This document shows, piece by piece, positions 1-6,534 of a DNA stretch of 6,534 nucleotides (position 1 is its first letter; every line of letters begins with the position of its first letter). Origin of the DNA: an uncultured Oceanospirillaceae bacterium (GTDB lineage: Bacteria; Pseudomonadota; Gammaproteobacteria; Pseudomonadales; Balneatricaceae); the NCBI GenBank assembly GCA_946221045.1, contig CAMIIY010000116.1, positions 1 through 6,534 on the forward strand. Reading direction: 5' to 3'. The notes beneath the pieces were generated by a model. That model made no database searches. It saw only the letters and a program-made list of their open reading frames with translations, and was not told where the DNA came from. A program made the translations under genes and the position numbers.

Positions 1-657
1 GGCCTGCCACTGGCGACTGAGGCACTGGACCCGATCTCACCTCAGTATATGCAGGATCTGATCTCCTGGTCCGCCATAGGTGCGCGCACCACTGAGTCCC
101 AGACCCACCGCGAAATGTCATCCGGCCTGTCCTGCGCTGTAGGCTTCAAAAACGGTACTGATGGCAGCCTCGATGTAGCTGTCAACGCGTTGAAGTCCGT
201 CAGTGCACCGCATCGTTTCCTCGGTATCAACGCCGAAGGTCAGGTTGCCATCGTACATACCCGCGGCAATGCCTATGGTCATGTTGTATTACGTGGCGGT
301 GGCGGTAAGCCAAATTACGACTCTGTTAATGTTGCGCTGTGCGAACAGGCGCTGGACAAGGCAGGGCTGGCTCAGAACATCATGGTTGACTGCTCACACG
401 CCAACTCCAATAAAGACCCCGGTCTGCAGCCTCTGGTCGCCGATAACGTGGCCAACCAGATTCTGGAAGGGAACAAGTCGATTGTCGGCCTGATGATAGA
501 AAGCAATCTGGGTTGGGGTAATCAATCAATTCCTGCCGATCTGTCTGAGCTGCAGTATGGCGTATCCGTCACTGACGCCTGTATCGACTGGGCAGCCACT
601 GACAAATGCCTTACCGAGATGCATGAAAAACTTAAGCCGGTTCTGAGCAACCGGTAA
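1..657 (+). CDS. aroF: Class I DAHP synthase (3-deoxy-7-phosphoheptulonate synthase), AroF-like, 5' end outside window
   Basis: This enzyme condenses phosphoenolpyruvate with erythrose 4-phosphate, the first step of the shikimate pathway, in the cytoplasm. The reading frame is open from base 1 and gives 218 residues. The family is about 350-360 residues, so roughly 136 N-terminal residues lie outside the window. Visible motifs, numbered from base 1, are AIGARTTES (R29, matching E. coli AroG R165), GFKNGTDG (K50, matching K186), LRGG (R98, matching R234), the metal and active-site motif DCSHANSNK (H133), MIESN (E167) and VSVTDACI (Asp metal ligand). Wording such as EALDPISPQY, QTHREM and MVDCSH resembles the tyrosine-sensitive AroF paralogue more than AroG or AroH, but the feedback type is inferred, not shown. 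An extra glycine pair follows R98. The gene ends in TAA and is followed ten bases later by a terminator, so it is the last gene of its transcript. Confidence 0.95.
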   Translation, partial: GLPLATEALDPISPQYMQDLISWSAIGARTTESQTHREMSSGLSCAVGFKNGTDGSLDVAVNALKSVSAPHRFLGINAEGQVAIVHTRGNAYGHVVLRGGGGKPNYDSVNVALCEQALDKAGLAQNIMVDCSHANSNKDPGLQPLVADNVANQILEGNKSIVGLMIESNLGWGNQSIPADLSELQYGVSVTDACIDWAATDKCLTEMHEKLKPVLSNR

Positions 658-666
658 TCAGATATC

Positions 667-694
667 AAGGGCCGCTTACGCGGTCCTTTTTTTT
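667..694 (+). terminator. Rho-independent terminator after the DAHP synthase gene
   Basis: The arms AGGGCCGC (668-675) and GCGGTCCT (680-687) pair over eight positions with one G-T wobble around a TTAC loop. A run of eight T follows on the + strand (687-694). It begins ten bases after the aroF stop codon, so it should end that transcript and separate it from the kinase gene. Confidence 0.9.
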
Positions 695-751
695 GCTTGT
701 TAATCCTGTCTAAGCCAAGACGTCCTGCAAGACCCACCACCCATACAAGCG

Positions 752-773
752 TTTACCAAAAACGTCCGGTAAA
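752..773. repeat. Small inverted repeat upstream of the kinase gene
   Basis: TTTACC (752-757) and GGTAAA (768-773) form a perfect six-base dyad around a ten-base spacer. It lies about 100 bases before the kinase start and just upstream of the best promoter-like stretch. It could be an operator half-site pair or chance. A T-run at 780-785 is too far from the arm for a good terminator. Confidence 0.3.
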
Positions 774-782
774 GACTGCTTT

Positions 783-810
783 TTTAGCATTCGTTCATGT
801 ATAAGATAAT
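783..810 (+). promoter_or_regulatory. Weak sigma-70-like promoter candidate for the hybrid kinase
   Basis: GATAAT at 805-810 matches the -10 consensus at five of six positions and sits in an AT-rich patch. The element at the right distance upstream (TTTAGC, 783-788, spacer 16) is a poor -35. A promoter is expected here because a terminator closes the preceding gene. The exact boxes are uncertain; TATAAG at 800-805 is an alternative -10. Confidence 0.3.
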
Positions 811-871
811 CATAAAGTAAGCCAAAGGTCGCTGACCCTAAAACAATAACGCCGGGGCGGATTAACGTTTC

Positions 872-3448
872 ATGCATAAACCGGACAGCACTCACCAGAC
901 CCTTCTTAACCTGAAAGACACATATTGGCACAGTGCTGACTTTCAGCGACGCATAGATATCTCTTCCAAGTTGACCTTGGCCCTGTTCAGCATCAGCCTG
1001 GTCTGGTTGGCTCTGTGTGTTTATTTTTCACTTTTCTACGGCACGATACTGGCCGTCGCAGCCAGCCTCTCCTTTCTGGCAAGCATCCTGTTACATCGCC
1101 GGGGTTGTTATATACGCGCCCGGTGTATCTGGTTGCTGGTGTTTTCCATGGCGGTATTTATGGGTGACTCCATCGGCGGATTTGAAAACAAAATGAACTC
1201 AATGCTGGTGATAACACTGGCGATCCCGGTGCTGATCTTCTCCTGGAAACATGAACGCAACTACATCTACTTCTTTGCCGGGTTGTCCTTATTACTCTGG
1301 CTGACAACCATCCTGACTGATCATGCCGTTCTGCCCATCCGGGAAGTCACACCGGATGTGGCTAAAAACATTTTTGCCACAGCCGCCGACCTGTCTGTCT
1401 TTATGGCCATTGCGATTGTGCTCTACCAGTTTGTAAAACAGTCAGAGCGCTATGAAAAATCTCTGGCTGATGCAGTGGACAATGCCGAATCCGCCAATGC
1501 AGCCAAGTCAGAATTTCTGGCCAATATGAGCCATGAAATCAGAACCCCCATGAACGCCGTGATTGGTATGTCCGAGCTGGCACTAAAAACACAACTTGAC
1601 CCTAAGCAGTACAATTACATATCAAAGGTCAATCTCTCAGCCAGAAACCTGTTAGGCATCATTAACGATATTCTCGACTTTTCCAAAATCGAAGCCGGTA
1701 AGCTGGACATAGAACACACCCCCTTCCGTCTGACTGAACTACTGGAAAATCTGGCCGGTGTGTGTGGTTTAAAGGCCACTGAAAAATCGATTGAGCTGCT
1801 GTTCGATGTCAAACCAGGCGTACCGGACACCTTCATTGGTGATCCGATACGGCTGTATCAGATACTGACAAACCTGTGTGGCAATGCCCTGAAATTCACC
1901 CCTGACCAGGGTGAAGTATTGCTCAGTATAAAAACCTTACCTGCTGTAACTCAGGGCCGGGTCAGGCTGCATTTCTCGGTCAAAGACAGTGGTATCGGTA
2001 TCAGTGAGGAGCAACAGCTTCGCTTATTCCAGCCTTTCACCCAGGCTGACGAGTCGACGACTCGACAGTTTGGCGGTACCGGACTGGGTCTTGTGATCAG
2101 CAAACGTCTGGTTGCCATGATGCAGGGTGAAATCTGGGTGGAAAGCCAGCCAGCACGCGGTTCTACCTTTCATTTCACCATTGAATTAGCAGAAGCTGAA
2201 AAGAGCAAGGCAGAAACTCTGACTCACAACATGCCCCAACTGAAACATAAACGGGCACTGATCGTAGATGATAACGCGACAGCACTGGACGTAATGCAGA
2301 CAATGCTTGTTGCACAGGGGTTACGGGTCGATACCAGCGCCTCTGCGGAAGATGCGTTACGCCGGATTATGCATAAAGAGGTCGTTAATCAGCCCTATGA
2401 TCTGATTATTGCCGACTGGATGATGCCGGGCACCAACGGCATTGAAATGATCGATACCATCCAGCACAGGTTCAGCCTGACACAACAACCCGCCATCATC
2501 CTGATGTCTGCGTATGACACCAGCGAAGCTGAACTGGCCTCTGATCATCTTTCAATTACCGGCTTTATTGCCAAACCCATCACCTCATTAACACTGCTGG
2601 AGCAACTCCAATCGGCACTGGGAGACAATGACAACACCCAACCCCGTACAAAACCCCGGGCCAGCAAAAAGCTTCAGGCCGCCGCTGAGCAGTTACAAGG
2701 TGCCAGAATTCTGCTGGTTGAGGACAATGACATTAATCAGGAACTGGCCCGTGAAATTTTAACCAGCCACGGCATGCAGGTATGGTGCGCTGCGAACGGC
2801 AGTGAAGCCCTGTTGATGCTCGAGCAAAACCACTTTAATGGCGTGCTGATGGACTGTCAGATGCCGGTTATGGATGGCTATGATGCCACGCGAAAAATCA
2901 GGGAGAAGCCGGACTACAAAAAGCTGCCGATCATTGCCCTGACCGCCAATGCCATGTTGCATGACCACGGCAAAGTGATCTCCGCCGGCATGAATGACTT
3001 CATCGCAAAACCCATCAGCGTTGAGCAGATGCTCTCGACCATGGCCAAATGGATCAACCCCTGCAACTCGGCAACAGCTCAGCCACCCGCTATGATAACC
3101 GGCTCCATCAGCGAACTGCCAGGGATTGATGTTCAGGCAGGCCTGGTCAGCACCATGCAGAATGAAGCCTTGTTCCGACGTTTACTGATCAAATTCCATC
3201 GTAATTACTCACAGTTCGAACAAGAGTTCCTCGCCGCACAGGCATCCGGTGATACCGAAAGCATGCTCCGTTCAGTCCACACCCTGAAGGGTGTGGCGGG
3301 CAGCCTGGGTATGCAGGAACTGGCCCAGGCCAGTGCTGAACTTAATGCAGTATGTCTGAACAACGGGGACACCACCGACTGCCTGCAAAATACGCTGCAA
3401 AAGCTGCAACCGATTCTGAAGGGGCTGGAGCCCATGCTTTCTGACTAA
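872..3448 (+). CDS. Hybrid sensor histidine kinase: 6TM-HisKA-HATPase-REC-REC-HPt (orphan)
   Basis: This is a membrane-bound sensor kinase of 858 residues carrying a complete internal phosphorelay. About six hydrophobic segments fall at residues 34-53, 56-74, 83-97, 110-124, 130-148 and 169-188, with short loops and no large periplasmic domain. A charged, probably helical linker follows (190-213). HisKA has SHEIRTPMN with H221. The ATPase domain shows the N box (N334, N338), DSGIGIS (D372), LFQPF and GGTGLGL (401-407). REC1 has D466/D467, phospho-acceptor D515, S546 and K568. REC2 has E617/D618, D661, T691 and K713. The HPt domain carries HTLKG with H803. All key residues are present, so all modules should be active. 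An in-frame TAA at 863-865 makes ATG 872 the first possible start; GGGGCGG at 854-860 is a weak, rather distant ribosome site. No response regulator lies next to it. The layout resembles BarA or ArcB with an extra REC, but the signal and output are unknown. Confidence 0.95.
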   Translation: MHKPDSTHQTLLNLKDTYWHSADFQRRIDISSKLTLALFSISLVWLALCVYFSLFYGTILAVAASLSFLASILLHRRGCYIRARCIWLLVFSMAVFMGDSIGGFENKMNSMLVITLAIPVLIFSWKHERNYIYFFAGLSLLLWLTTILTDHAVLPIREVTPDVAKNIFATAADLSVFMAIAIVLYQFVKQSERYEKSLADAVDNAESANAAKSEFLANMSHEIRTPMNAVIGMSELALKTQLDPKQYNYISKVNLSARNLLGIINDILDFSKIEAGKLDIEHTPFRLTELLENLAGVCGLKATEKSIELLFDVKPGVPDTFIGDPIRLYQILTNLCGNALKFTPDQGEVLLSIKTLPAVTQGRVRLHFSVKDSGIGISEEQQLRLFQPFTQADESTTRQFGGTGLGLVISKRLVAMMQGEIWVESQPARGSTFHFTIELAEAEKSKAETLTHNMPQLKHKRALIVDDNATALDVMQTMLVAQGLRVDTSASAEDALRRIMHKEVVNQPYDLIIADWMMPGTNGIEMIDTIQHRFSLTQQPAIILMSAYDTSEAELASDHLSITGFIAKPITSLTLLEQLQSALGDNDNTQPRTKPRASKKLQAAAEQLQGARILLVEDNDINQELAREILTSHGMQVWCAANGSEALLMLEQNHFNGVLMDCQMPVMDGYDATRKIREKPDYKKLPIIALTANAMLHDHGKVISAGMNDFIAKPISVEQMLSTMAKWINPCNSATAQPPAMITGSISELPGIDVQAGLVSTMQNEALFRRLLIKFHRNYSQFEQEFLAAQASGDTESMLRSVHTLKGVAGSLGMQELAQASAELNAVCLNNGDTTDCLQNTLQKLQPILKGLEPMLSD

Positions 3449-3469
3449 CCGCCAGCAGACAGAAGGCAT

Positions 3470-3501
3470 AAAAAAACCACCCGTATCAGGGTGGTTTTTT
3501 T
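3470..3501. terminator. Bidirectional intrinsic terminator between the kinase gene and clpX
   Basis: Seven A plus CCACCC (3470-3482) pair perfectly with GGGTGG plus seven T (3489-3501) around the loop GTATCA, giving a 13-base-pair stem. Each strand has a GC-rich core followed by a T-run, so it can end both the + strand kinase transcript and the minus strand clpX transcript. It lies 21 bases after the kinase stop and 15 bases after the clpX stop. Confidence 0.92.
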
Positions 3502-3516
3502 CTACACGGGCAGAAA

Positions 3517-4800
3517 TTATTCTTTGCCCGCCGCCTTTGGCTGCTCTGCGTTTTCGTAGATCAGGATTGGCTCGTTATCACCGTTAACCACACCTTCATC
3601 CACCACCACTTTGCTGACGTTCGCCATAGATGGCAGCTGATACATGATATCCAGCAACGATGCCTCCATAATGGAGCGCAGGCCACGGGCACCGGTTTTA
3701 CGCTCCATGGCTTTTTTGGCCACGGCACTCAGCGCCTCTTCACGGAAGCTGACCTCAACCCCTTCCATCTCAAACAATGCTTCATACTGTTTGGTCAGGC
3801 TGTTTTTAGGTTCGGTCAGAATCTGAATCAACGCGGCTTCATCCAACTCAGCCAGCGTTGCCACCATCGGCAGACGGCCCACAAACTCAGGAATCAGACC
3901 GAATTTAACCAGATCTTCTGCTTCCAGATCCTGCAGGATATCCGTGATGGTTTTCTGTTCATCTTTGCTTTTCACTACCGCACTGAAACCGATAGAGCTT
4001 TTCTCGTTACGGTCACGGATGATCTGTTCCAGACCCGCAAACGCGCCACCACAGATAAACAGGATATTACTGGTATCAACCTGCAAAAACTCCTGCTGCG
4101 GATGTTTACGGCCACCCTGCGGCGGCACAGAAGCAACCGTACCTTCAATCAGTTTCAGCAACGCCTGCTGCACACCTTCACCGGAGACATCACGGGTGAT
4201 AGACGGGTTATCCGACTTACGTGAGATTTTGTCGATCTCGTCGATGTAAACAATGCCCAGCTGAGCTTTTTCCACATCGTAGTCGCACTTCTGCAGCAAT
4301 TTCTGAATGATGTTCTCAACATCTTCGCCCACATAACCCGCTTCCGTCAGCGTCGTGGCATCCGCGATGGTGAAAGGCACATTCAGCAGACGCGCCAGGG
4401 TCTGAGCCAGCAACGTTTTACCACTACCGGTAGGGCCGATTAACAGGATATTACTCTTGCCCAGCTCTACATCGGTTTTGTTGTTTTCCTGAAAACGCAG
4501 ACGCTTGTAGTGGTTGTATACAGCAACCGCCAGAACCTTTTTCGCACGATCCTGACCAATCACATACTCTTCCAGTGCCGCGCTCAGCTCTTCAGGCGTG
4601 GGTAGCTTGGCGCCCTGCTCTTTCGGTTCAGCATCCTGAATTTCTTCACGAATAATGTCATTACACAAGTCGACACATTCATCACAAATAAATACAGAAG
4701 GTCCGGCAATCAGCTTACGGACTTCGTCCTGGCTTTTGCCGCAAAAGGAGCAGTACAACAGTTTGCCACTGTCACCTTTACCTTTAATTTCGTCGGTCAT
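3517..4800 (-). CDS. clpX: ATP-dependent Clp protease ATP-binding subunit ClpX
   Basis: ClpX is a cytoplasmic hexameric AAA+ unfoldase that recognises tagged or specific substrates and threads them into ClpP. The 427-residue product is full length (E. coli ClpX is 424). The N-terminal zinc-binding domain has C17, C20, C39 and C42. The AAA+ core shows Walker A GPTGSGKT (122-129), pore loop GYVG (155-158), Walker B IVYIDEID (183-190), the RKH loop (231-233), the ClpP-docking IGF loop (270-272), GLIPEFVGR with the arginine finger R309, and sensor-2 GARGLRS with R372. Nothing essential is missing. The ATG at 4800 is preceded by AGGGGG. The gene lies 131 bases downstream of clpP on the same strand with no terminator between, so cotranscription is likely, plus an internal promoter candidate. 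The neighbouring clpP frame is broken; clpX itself is intact. Confidence 0.99.
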   Translation of the reverse strand: MTDEIKGKGDSGKLLYCSFCGKSQDEVRKLIAGPSVFICDECVDLCNDIIREEIQDAEPKEQGAKLPTPEELSAALEEYVIGQDRAKKVLAVAVYNHYKRLRFQENNKTDVELGKSNILLIGPTGSGKTLLAQTLARLLNVPFTIADATTLTEAGYVGEDVENIIQKLLQKCDYDVEKAQLGIVYIDEIDKISRKSDNPSITRDVSGEGVQQALLKLIEGTVASVPPQGGRKHPQQEFLQVDTSNILFICGGAFAGLEQIIRDRNEKSSIGFSAVVKSKDEQKTITDILQDLEAEDLVKFGLIPEFVGRLPMVATLAELDEAALIQILTEPKNSLTKQYEALFEMEGVEVSFREEALSAVAKKAMERKTGARGLRSIMEASLLDIMYQLPSMANVSKVVVDEGVVNGDNEPILIYENAEQPKAAGKE

Positions 4801-4804
4801 TCGA

Positions 4805-4810
4805 CCCCCT
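4805..4810 (-). promoter_or_regulatory. Ribosome binding site of clpX
   Basis: Read on the minus strand, AGGGGG lies four bases before the ATG at 4800. It is purine-rich and close to the start. It supports this ATG, which also matches the N-terminus expected for the family. Confidence 0.7.
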
Positions 4811-4817
4811 TACACTC

Positions 4818-4862
4818 TGGCTGGTCAGTCGGCGTATGTGCAAACACATCTCAATCCAGCCA
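4818..4862 (-). repeat. Nested inverted repeats in the clpX leader
   Basis: An outer perfect seven-base dyad, TGGCTGG (4818-4824) and CCAGCCA (4856-4862), encloses an inner five-base dyad, ATGTG (4836-4840) and CACAT (4845-4849), with a four-base loop. In RNA these could fold into a stem with an inner hairpin ending about eight bases before the clpX ribosome site. The stems are short, and no known riboswitch or leader class is recognised. Confidence 0.35.
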
Positions 4863-4892
4863 TTTTCAGTTTCTTACGATCAGCACCTAGAG

Positions 4893-4922
4893 AGTATAGC
4901 CGTTCACTCCGGTGGATGTTCA
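4893..4922 (-). promoter_or_regulatory. Candidate internal sigma-70 promoter for clpX
   Basis: On the minus strand, TGAACA (4922-4917, four of six matches to the -35 consensus) is followed after 18 bases by TATACT (4898-4893, five of six matches to the -10). It lies in the clpP-clpX gap and would give a clpX leader of roughly 85 bases. An internal promoter for clpX is known in E. coli; this assignment rests on consensus matching only. Confidence 0.45.
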
Positions 4923-4931
4923 GTTGGCTGC

Positions 4932-5542
4932 TTACTCAGCGCCGCGTTTATCCAGAACTGCATCGATCAGACCATACTCTTTTGCCGCATATGGATCCAT
5001 GAAGTTATCACGATCCGTATCGCGGGCAATCGTCTCCAGATCCTGACCGGTGTGCTTAGCTAACAGTGTATTCAGCTTGTTACGAATACTGAGAATCTCT
5101 TTAGTATGAATCTCTATGTCTGTCGCCTGACCCTGATAACCACCCAATGGCTGATGGATCATCACCCGTGAGTTCGGTAACGCAAACCGTTTGCCTTCGG
5201 CACCACCGGCCAGAAGGAAGGCCCCCATGCTGGCCGCCTGTCCAGGCACATGGTGGAAACATTGGGCTTGATAAACTGCATGGTGTCATAAATAGACATG
5301 CCTGCAGTGACAGAGCCGCCAGGCGAATTGATATAGAGGTGAATATCCTTGTCCGGGTTTTCCGCTTCCAGAAACAGGAGCTGGGCAACCACCAGATTAG
5401 CCATATGATCTTCAACAGGACCAATCAGAAAGATAACTCGTTCTTTAAGCAGACGGGAATAAATATCATATGCTCGTTCACCACGGGCACTCTGCTCCAC
5501 CACCATGGGTACCAGGCTGGAGAGAGGACTGAGATCCGTCAT
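4932..5542 (-). pseudogene. clpP: ATP-dependent Clp protease proteolytic subunit ClpP, split by a one-base frameshift
   Basis: ClpP is the tetradecameric serine peptidase that degrades substrates delivered by ClpX or ClpA. From ATG 5542 the first frame gives normal ClpP for 100 residues ([58 protein letters not shown]). It then runs out of frame for 26 residues to a TGA at 5162. From about 5243 another frame continues the family perfectly: GQAASMGAF with the nucleophile serine, [19 protein letters not shown] with the catalytic histidine, and RDTDRD with the catalytic aspartate, to TAA at 4932. One missing G in the run read at 5243-5242 explains the break; restoring it gives about 203 residues (E. 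coli has 207) with triad S105, H130 and D179. No slippery heptamer is present, and the only nearby restart is a GTG at 5249 without a ribosome site. As written, the gene makes no active peptidase. A sequencing or assembly error is the leading explanation. Confidence 0.93.
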
Positions 5543-5548
5543 TCGGCG

Positions 5549-5554
5549 CTCCTT
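5549..5554 (-). promoter_or_regulatory. Ribosome binding site of clpP
   Basis: AAGGAG on the minus strand lies six bases before the ATG at 5542, a near-ideal Shine-Dalgarno sequence and spacing. It fixes the clpP start, giving a short propeptide of about eight residues before the conserved LVPMV segment. Confidence 0.85.
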
Positions 5555-5589
5555 ATTTCGGTATTCTTGGATATTCTTATAGACGCTTG

Positions 5590-5617
5590 ATCATACTACG
5601 TTGCACCTTCGGCACAA
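5590..5617 (-). promoter_or_regulatory. Candidate sigma-70 promoter of clpP
   Basis: On the minus strand, TTGTGC (5617-5612) and TATGAT (5595-5590) are separated by 16 bases. The -10 matches five of six positions, but the -35 only three. It would give a leader of about 40 bases. A promoter is needed in this gap because a strong terminator follows tig. Confidence 0.4.
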
Positions 5618-5633
5618 ACCCCAGTTGTAATGG

Positions 5634-5660
5634 ATGGGTCGCAATAGTGTGTTTTTCAAG
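5634..5660 (-). promoter_or_regulatory. Candidate heat-shock (sigma-32) promoter of clpP
   Basis: On the minus strand, CTTGAA (5660-5655) is followed after 16 bases by CCCAT (5638-5634), resembling the sigma-32 pattern CTTGAA / CCCCAT. The spacing is at the long side of the usual range, and one C of the -10 is replaced by A. E. coli clpP is a known sigma-32 gene, which makes the site plausible. It lies between the tig terminator and the sigma-70 candidate. Confidence 0.5.
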
Positions 5661-5672
5661 GCTTGCGGAGAT

Positions 5673-5707
5673 AAAAAAACGGCAGTCAGATAACTGACTG
5701 CCGTTTT
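5673..5707 (-). terminator. Rho-independent terminator after tig
   Basis: A perfect 14-base-pair stem (5676-5689 with 5694-5707, GC-rich core CGGCAGTCAG) closes a four-base loop. On the minus strand it ends in a run of seven T (5679-5673). It begins 27 bases after the tig stop codon and should insulate tig from clpP. The + strand copy has only four T, so it is mainly a minus strand terminator. Confidence 0.93.
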
Positions 5708-5733
5708 CTGAATTACCCCTGAGCTGAGCGGAA

Positions 5734-6534
5734 TTATTCGGCCGCTTCAGTCTCTTCTTTGGCCGCTGGCGCAGGCTGTTCTGGCTTGATAGCGTCTTCG
5801 TAGCTCACGGTCACTTCGTTTACCTGAGCCTGAGACAGCAGGTGATCAACCACCTGATCTTCCAGTACCAGACCTTTGATCTGATCCAGCATCTCTTTGT
5901 TGTTCATGTACCAGTCGATAACCTGTTGAGGTTCCTGATAGGTTTCAGCCATCTCTTCCAGTGTTTCACGAACACGGCTTTCATCCGCTTCCAGCGCGTT
6001 CGCCTTGATCACTTCCTGCAGCAGCAGGCCGATGCTTACGCGACGTTCTGCCTGAGTAGTGAACAGCTCTTTAGGCAGGCTGTTAGGATCCATTTTGCTG
6101 TCTGGGCCACCGAACTGCTCAACCGCCTGACGACGCTGGGCATCGATTTCACGATCGATCAGCGCCGCAGGAACGTCAACACTGTTCACGTCGATCAGCT
6201 TGGAGAACACCTGGTCCTTCAGCTTCATTTTCAGCGCCTGCTTCAGTTCACGGGACATGTTCTTGCGAACTTCAGCACGGAACGCTTCTTCCGTCAGCTC
6301 ATCCAGACCGAACTTGCCGAAGAATTCGTCATCCAGTGCAGGCAGAACCTGCTCGGAGACAGACTTAACGGTAACCTTGAAAGTAGCCGCTTTACCCTGC
6401 AGGTTTTCTGCCTGGTACTCTTCCGGGAAAGTGACGTTAACTTCAATCTCGGCACCCGAAGCCGCACCAACGATGCCATCTTCAAAACCCGGAATCATAC
6501 GGCCTGAACCCAGCACCAGGTCCATACCTTCGGC
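5734..6534 (-). CDS. tig: Trigger factor (ribosome-associated chaperone and peptidyl-prolyl isomerase), 5' end outside window
   Basis: Trigger factor binds the ribosome exit tunnel and shields nascent chains; its middle domain is an FKBP-type prolyl isomerase. The frame is open to the window edge, giving 266 residues of a protein usually about 430-450 long, so the N-terminal ribosome-binding domain and the start of the isomerase domain are missing. Visible here are the end of the isomerase domain (GRMIPGFEDGI, VTFPEEY, NLQGKAATF) and the helical C-terminal chaperone domain (RAEVRKNMSREL, VPAALIDREID, RRVSIGLLLQEVI). The tail is rich in Pro, Ala and Glu. The methionine at 6525 is internal, not the start, because homology continues upstream of it. 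The gene lies immediately before clpP in the usual tig-clpP-clpX order but has its own terminator. Confidence 0.98.
   Translation of the reverse strand, partial: AEGMDLVLGSGRMIPGFEDGIVGAASGAEIEVNVTFPEEYQAENLQGKAATFKVTVKSVSEQVLPALDDEFFGKFGLDELTEEAFRAEVRKNMSRELKQALKMKLKDQVFSKLIDVNSVDVPAALIDREIDAQRRQAVEQFGGPDSKMDPNSLPKELFTTQAERRVSIGLLLQEVIKANALEADESRVRETLEEMAETYQEPQQVIDWYMNNKEMLDQIKGLVLEDQVVDHLLSQAQVNEVTVSYEDAIKPEQPAPAAKEETEAAE

Noticed and set aside
710..931. Minus-strand open frame of 73 codons over the aroF-kinase gap and the kinase start
   Set aside because: It overlaps the first 60 bases of the kinase gene on the opposite strand, lacks a clear ribosome site, and its translation resembles no family I know.
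2050..2064. Perfect inverted repeat CGAGTCG-A-CGACTCG
   Set aside because: It lies inside the kinase ATPase domain and is explained by the conserved residues DESTTRQ; no sign of a separate role.
4655..5063. Two + strand open frames spanning the clpX start, the gap and the clpP end
   Set aside because: They mostly lie opposite clpX and clpP codons and have no ribosome site or recognisable product.
5236..5250. Programmed ribosomal frameshift as an explanation for the split clpP
   Set aside because: The codons ATG TGC CTG GAC AGG hold no X-XXY-YYZ slippery heptamer, no obvious stimulatory structure is seen, and programmed shifting is not known for ClpP. A lost G is simpler.
5147..5590. + strand open frame (147 codons) opposite clpP
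   Set aside because: It is antisense to clpP homology on both sides of the frameshift, and its translation shows no family features.
5842..6507. Long + strand open frame (221 codons) opposite tig
   Set aside because: It lies wholly antisense to a confidently identified gene. The product is rich in Phe, Leu, Gln and His, as expected for a reverse-strand shadow.

Overview
The window looks like a chromosomal segment of a gammaproteobacterium. The protein sequences read close to the Escherichia coli versions of AroF, ClpX, ClpP and trigger factor, and the order tig-clpP-clpX is the usual one for this class. Base composition looks moderate and even. A marine Oceanospirillales-like host is possible, but this is a guess from overall feel and cannot be settled from this window.

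Layout. The + strand carries the 3' part of a class I DAHP synthase gene (aroF-like, 1-657), closed by a clear intrinsic terminator. A 214-base gap follows, with a weak promoter candidate and a small dyad. Next is an 858-codon hybrid sensor histidine kinase (872-3448) with six predicted membrane segments, HisKA, HATPase, two receiver domains and a C-terminal HPt domain. A symmetric, probably bidirectional terminator (3470-3501) separates it from the convergent minus-strand genes. On the minus strand, in transcription order, are tig (5' end outside the window, 6534-5734), a strong terminator, clpP (5542-4932) with heat-shock-like and housekeeping promoter candidates, and clpX (4800-3517) with its own candidate promoter.

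How the genes work together. Trigger factor, ClpP and ClpX form a classic protein-folding and degradation neighbourhood: tig handles nascent chains, and ClpX unfolds substrates and feeds them to the ClpP peptidase. The DAHP synthase starts aromatic amino-acid synthesis. The hybrid kinase is an orphan that carries its own phosphorelay. Neither has an evident functional link to the Clp genes.

The most notable observation is that clpP is broken by a one-base deletion just before the codons for the catalytic serine motif. All family residues are present on both sides, in two frames. Adding one G to a GG run at 5242-5243 (minus-strand sense) restores a normal protein of about 203 residues. A sequencing or assembly error, or a very recent mutation, is more likely than an old pseudogene. 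I found no convincing new biological system, mobile element, CRISPR array or RNA gene.
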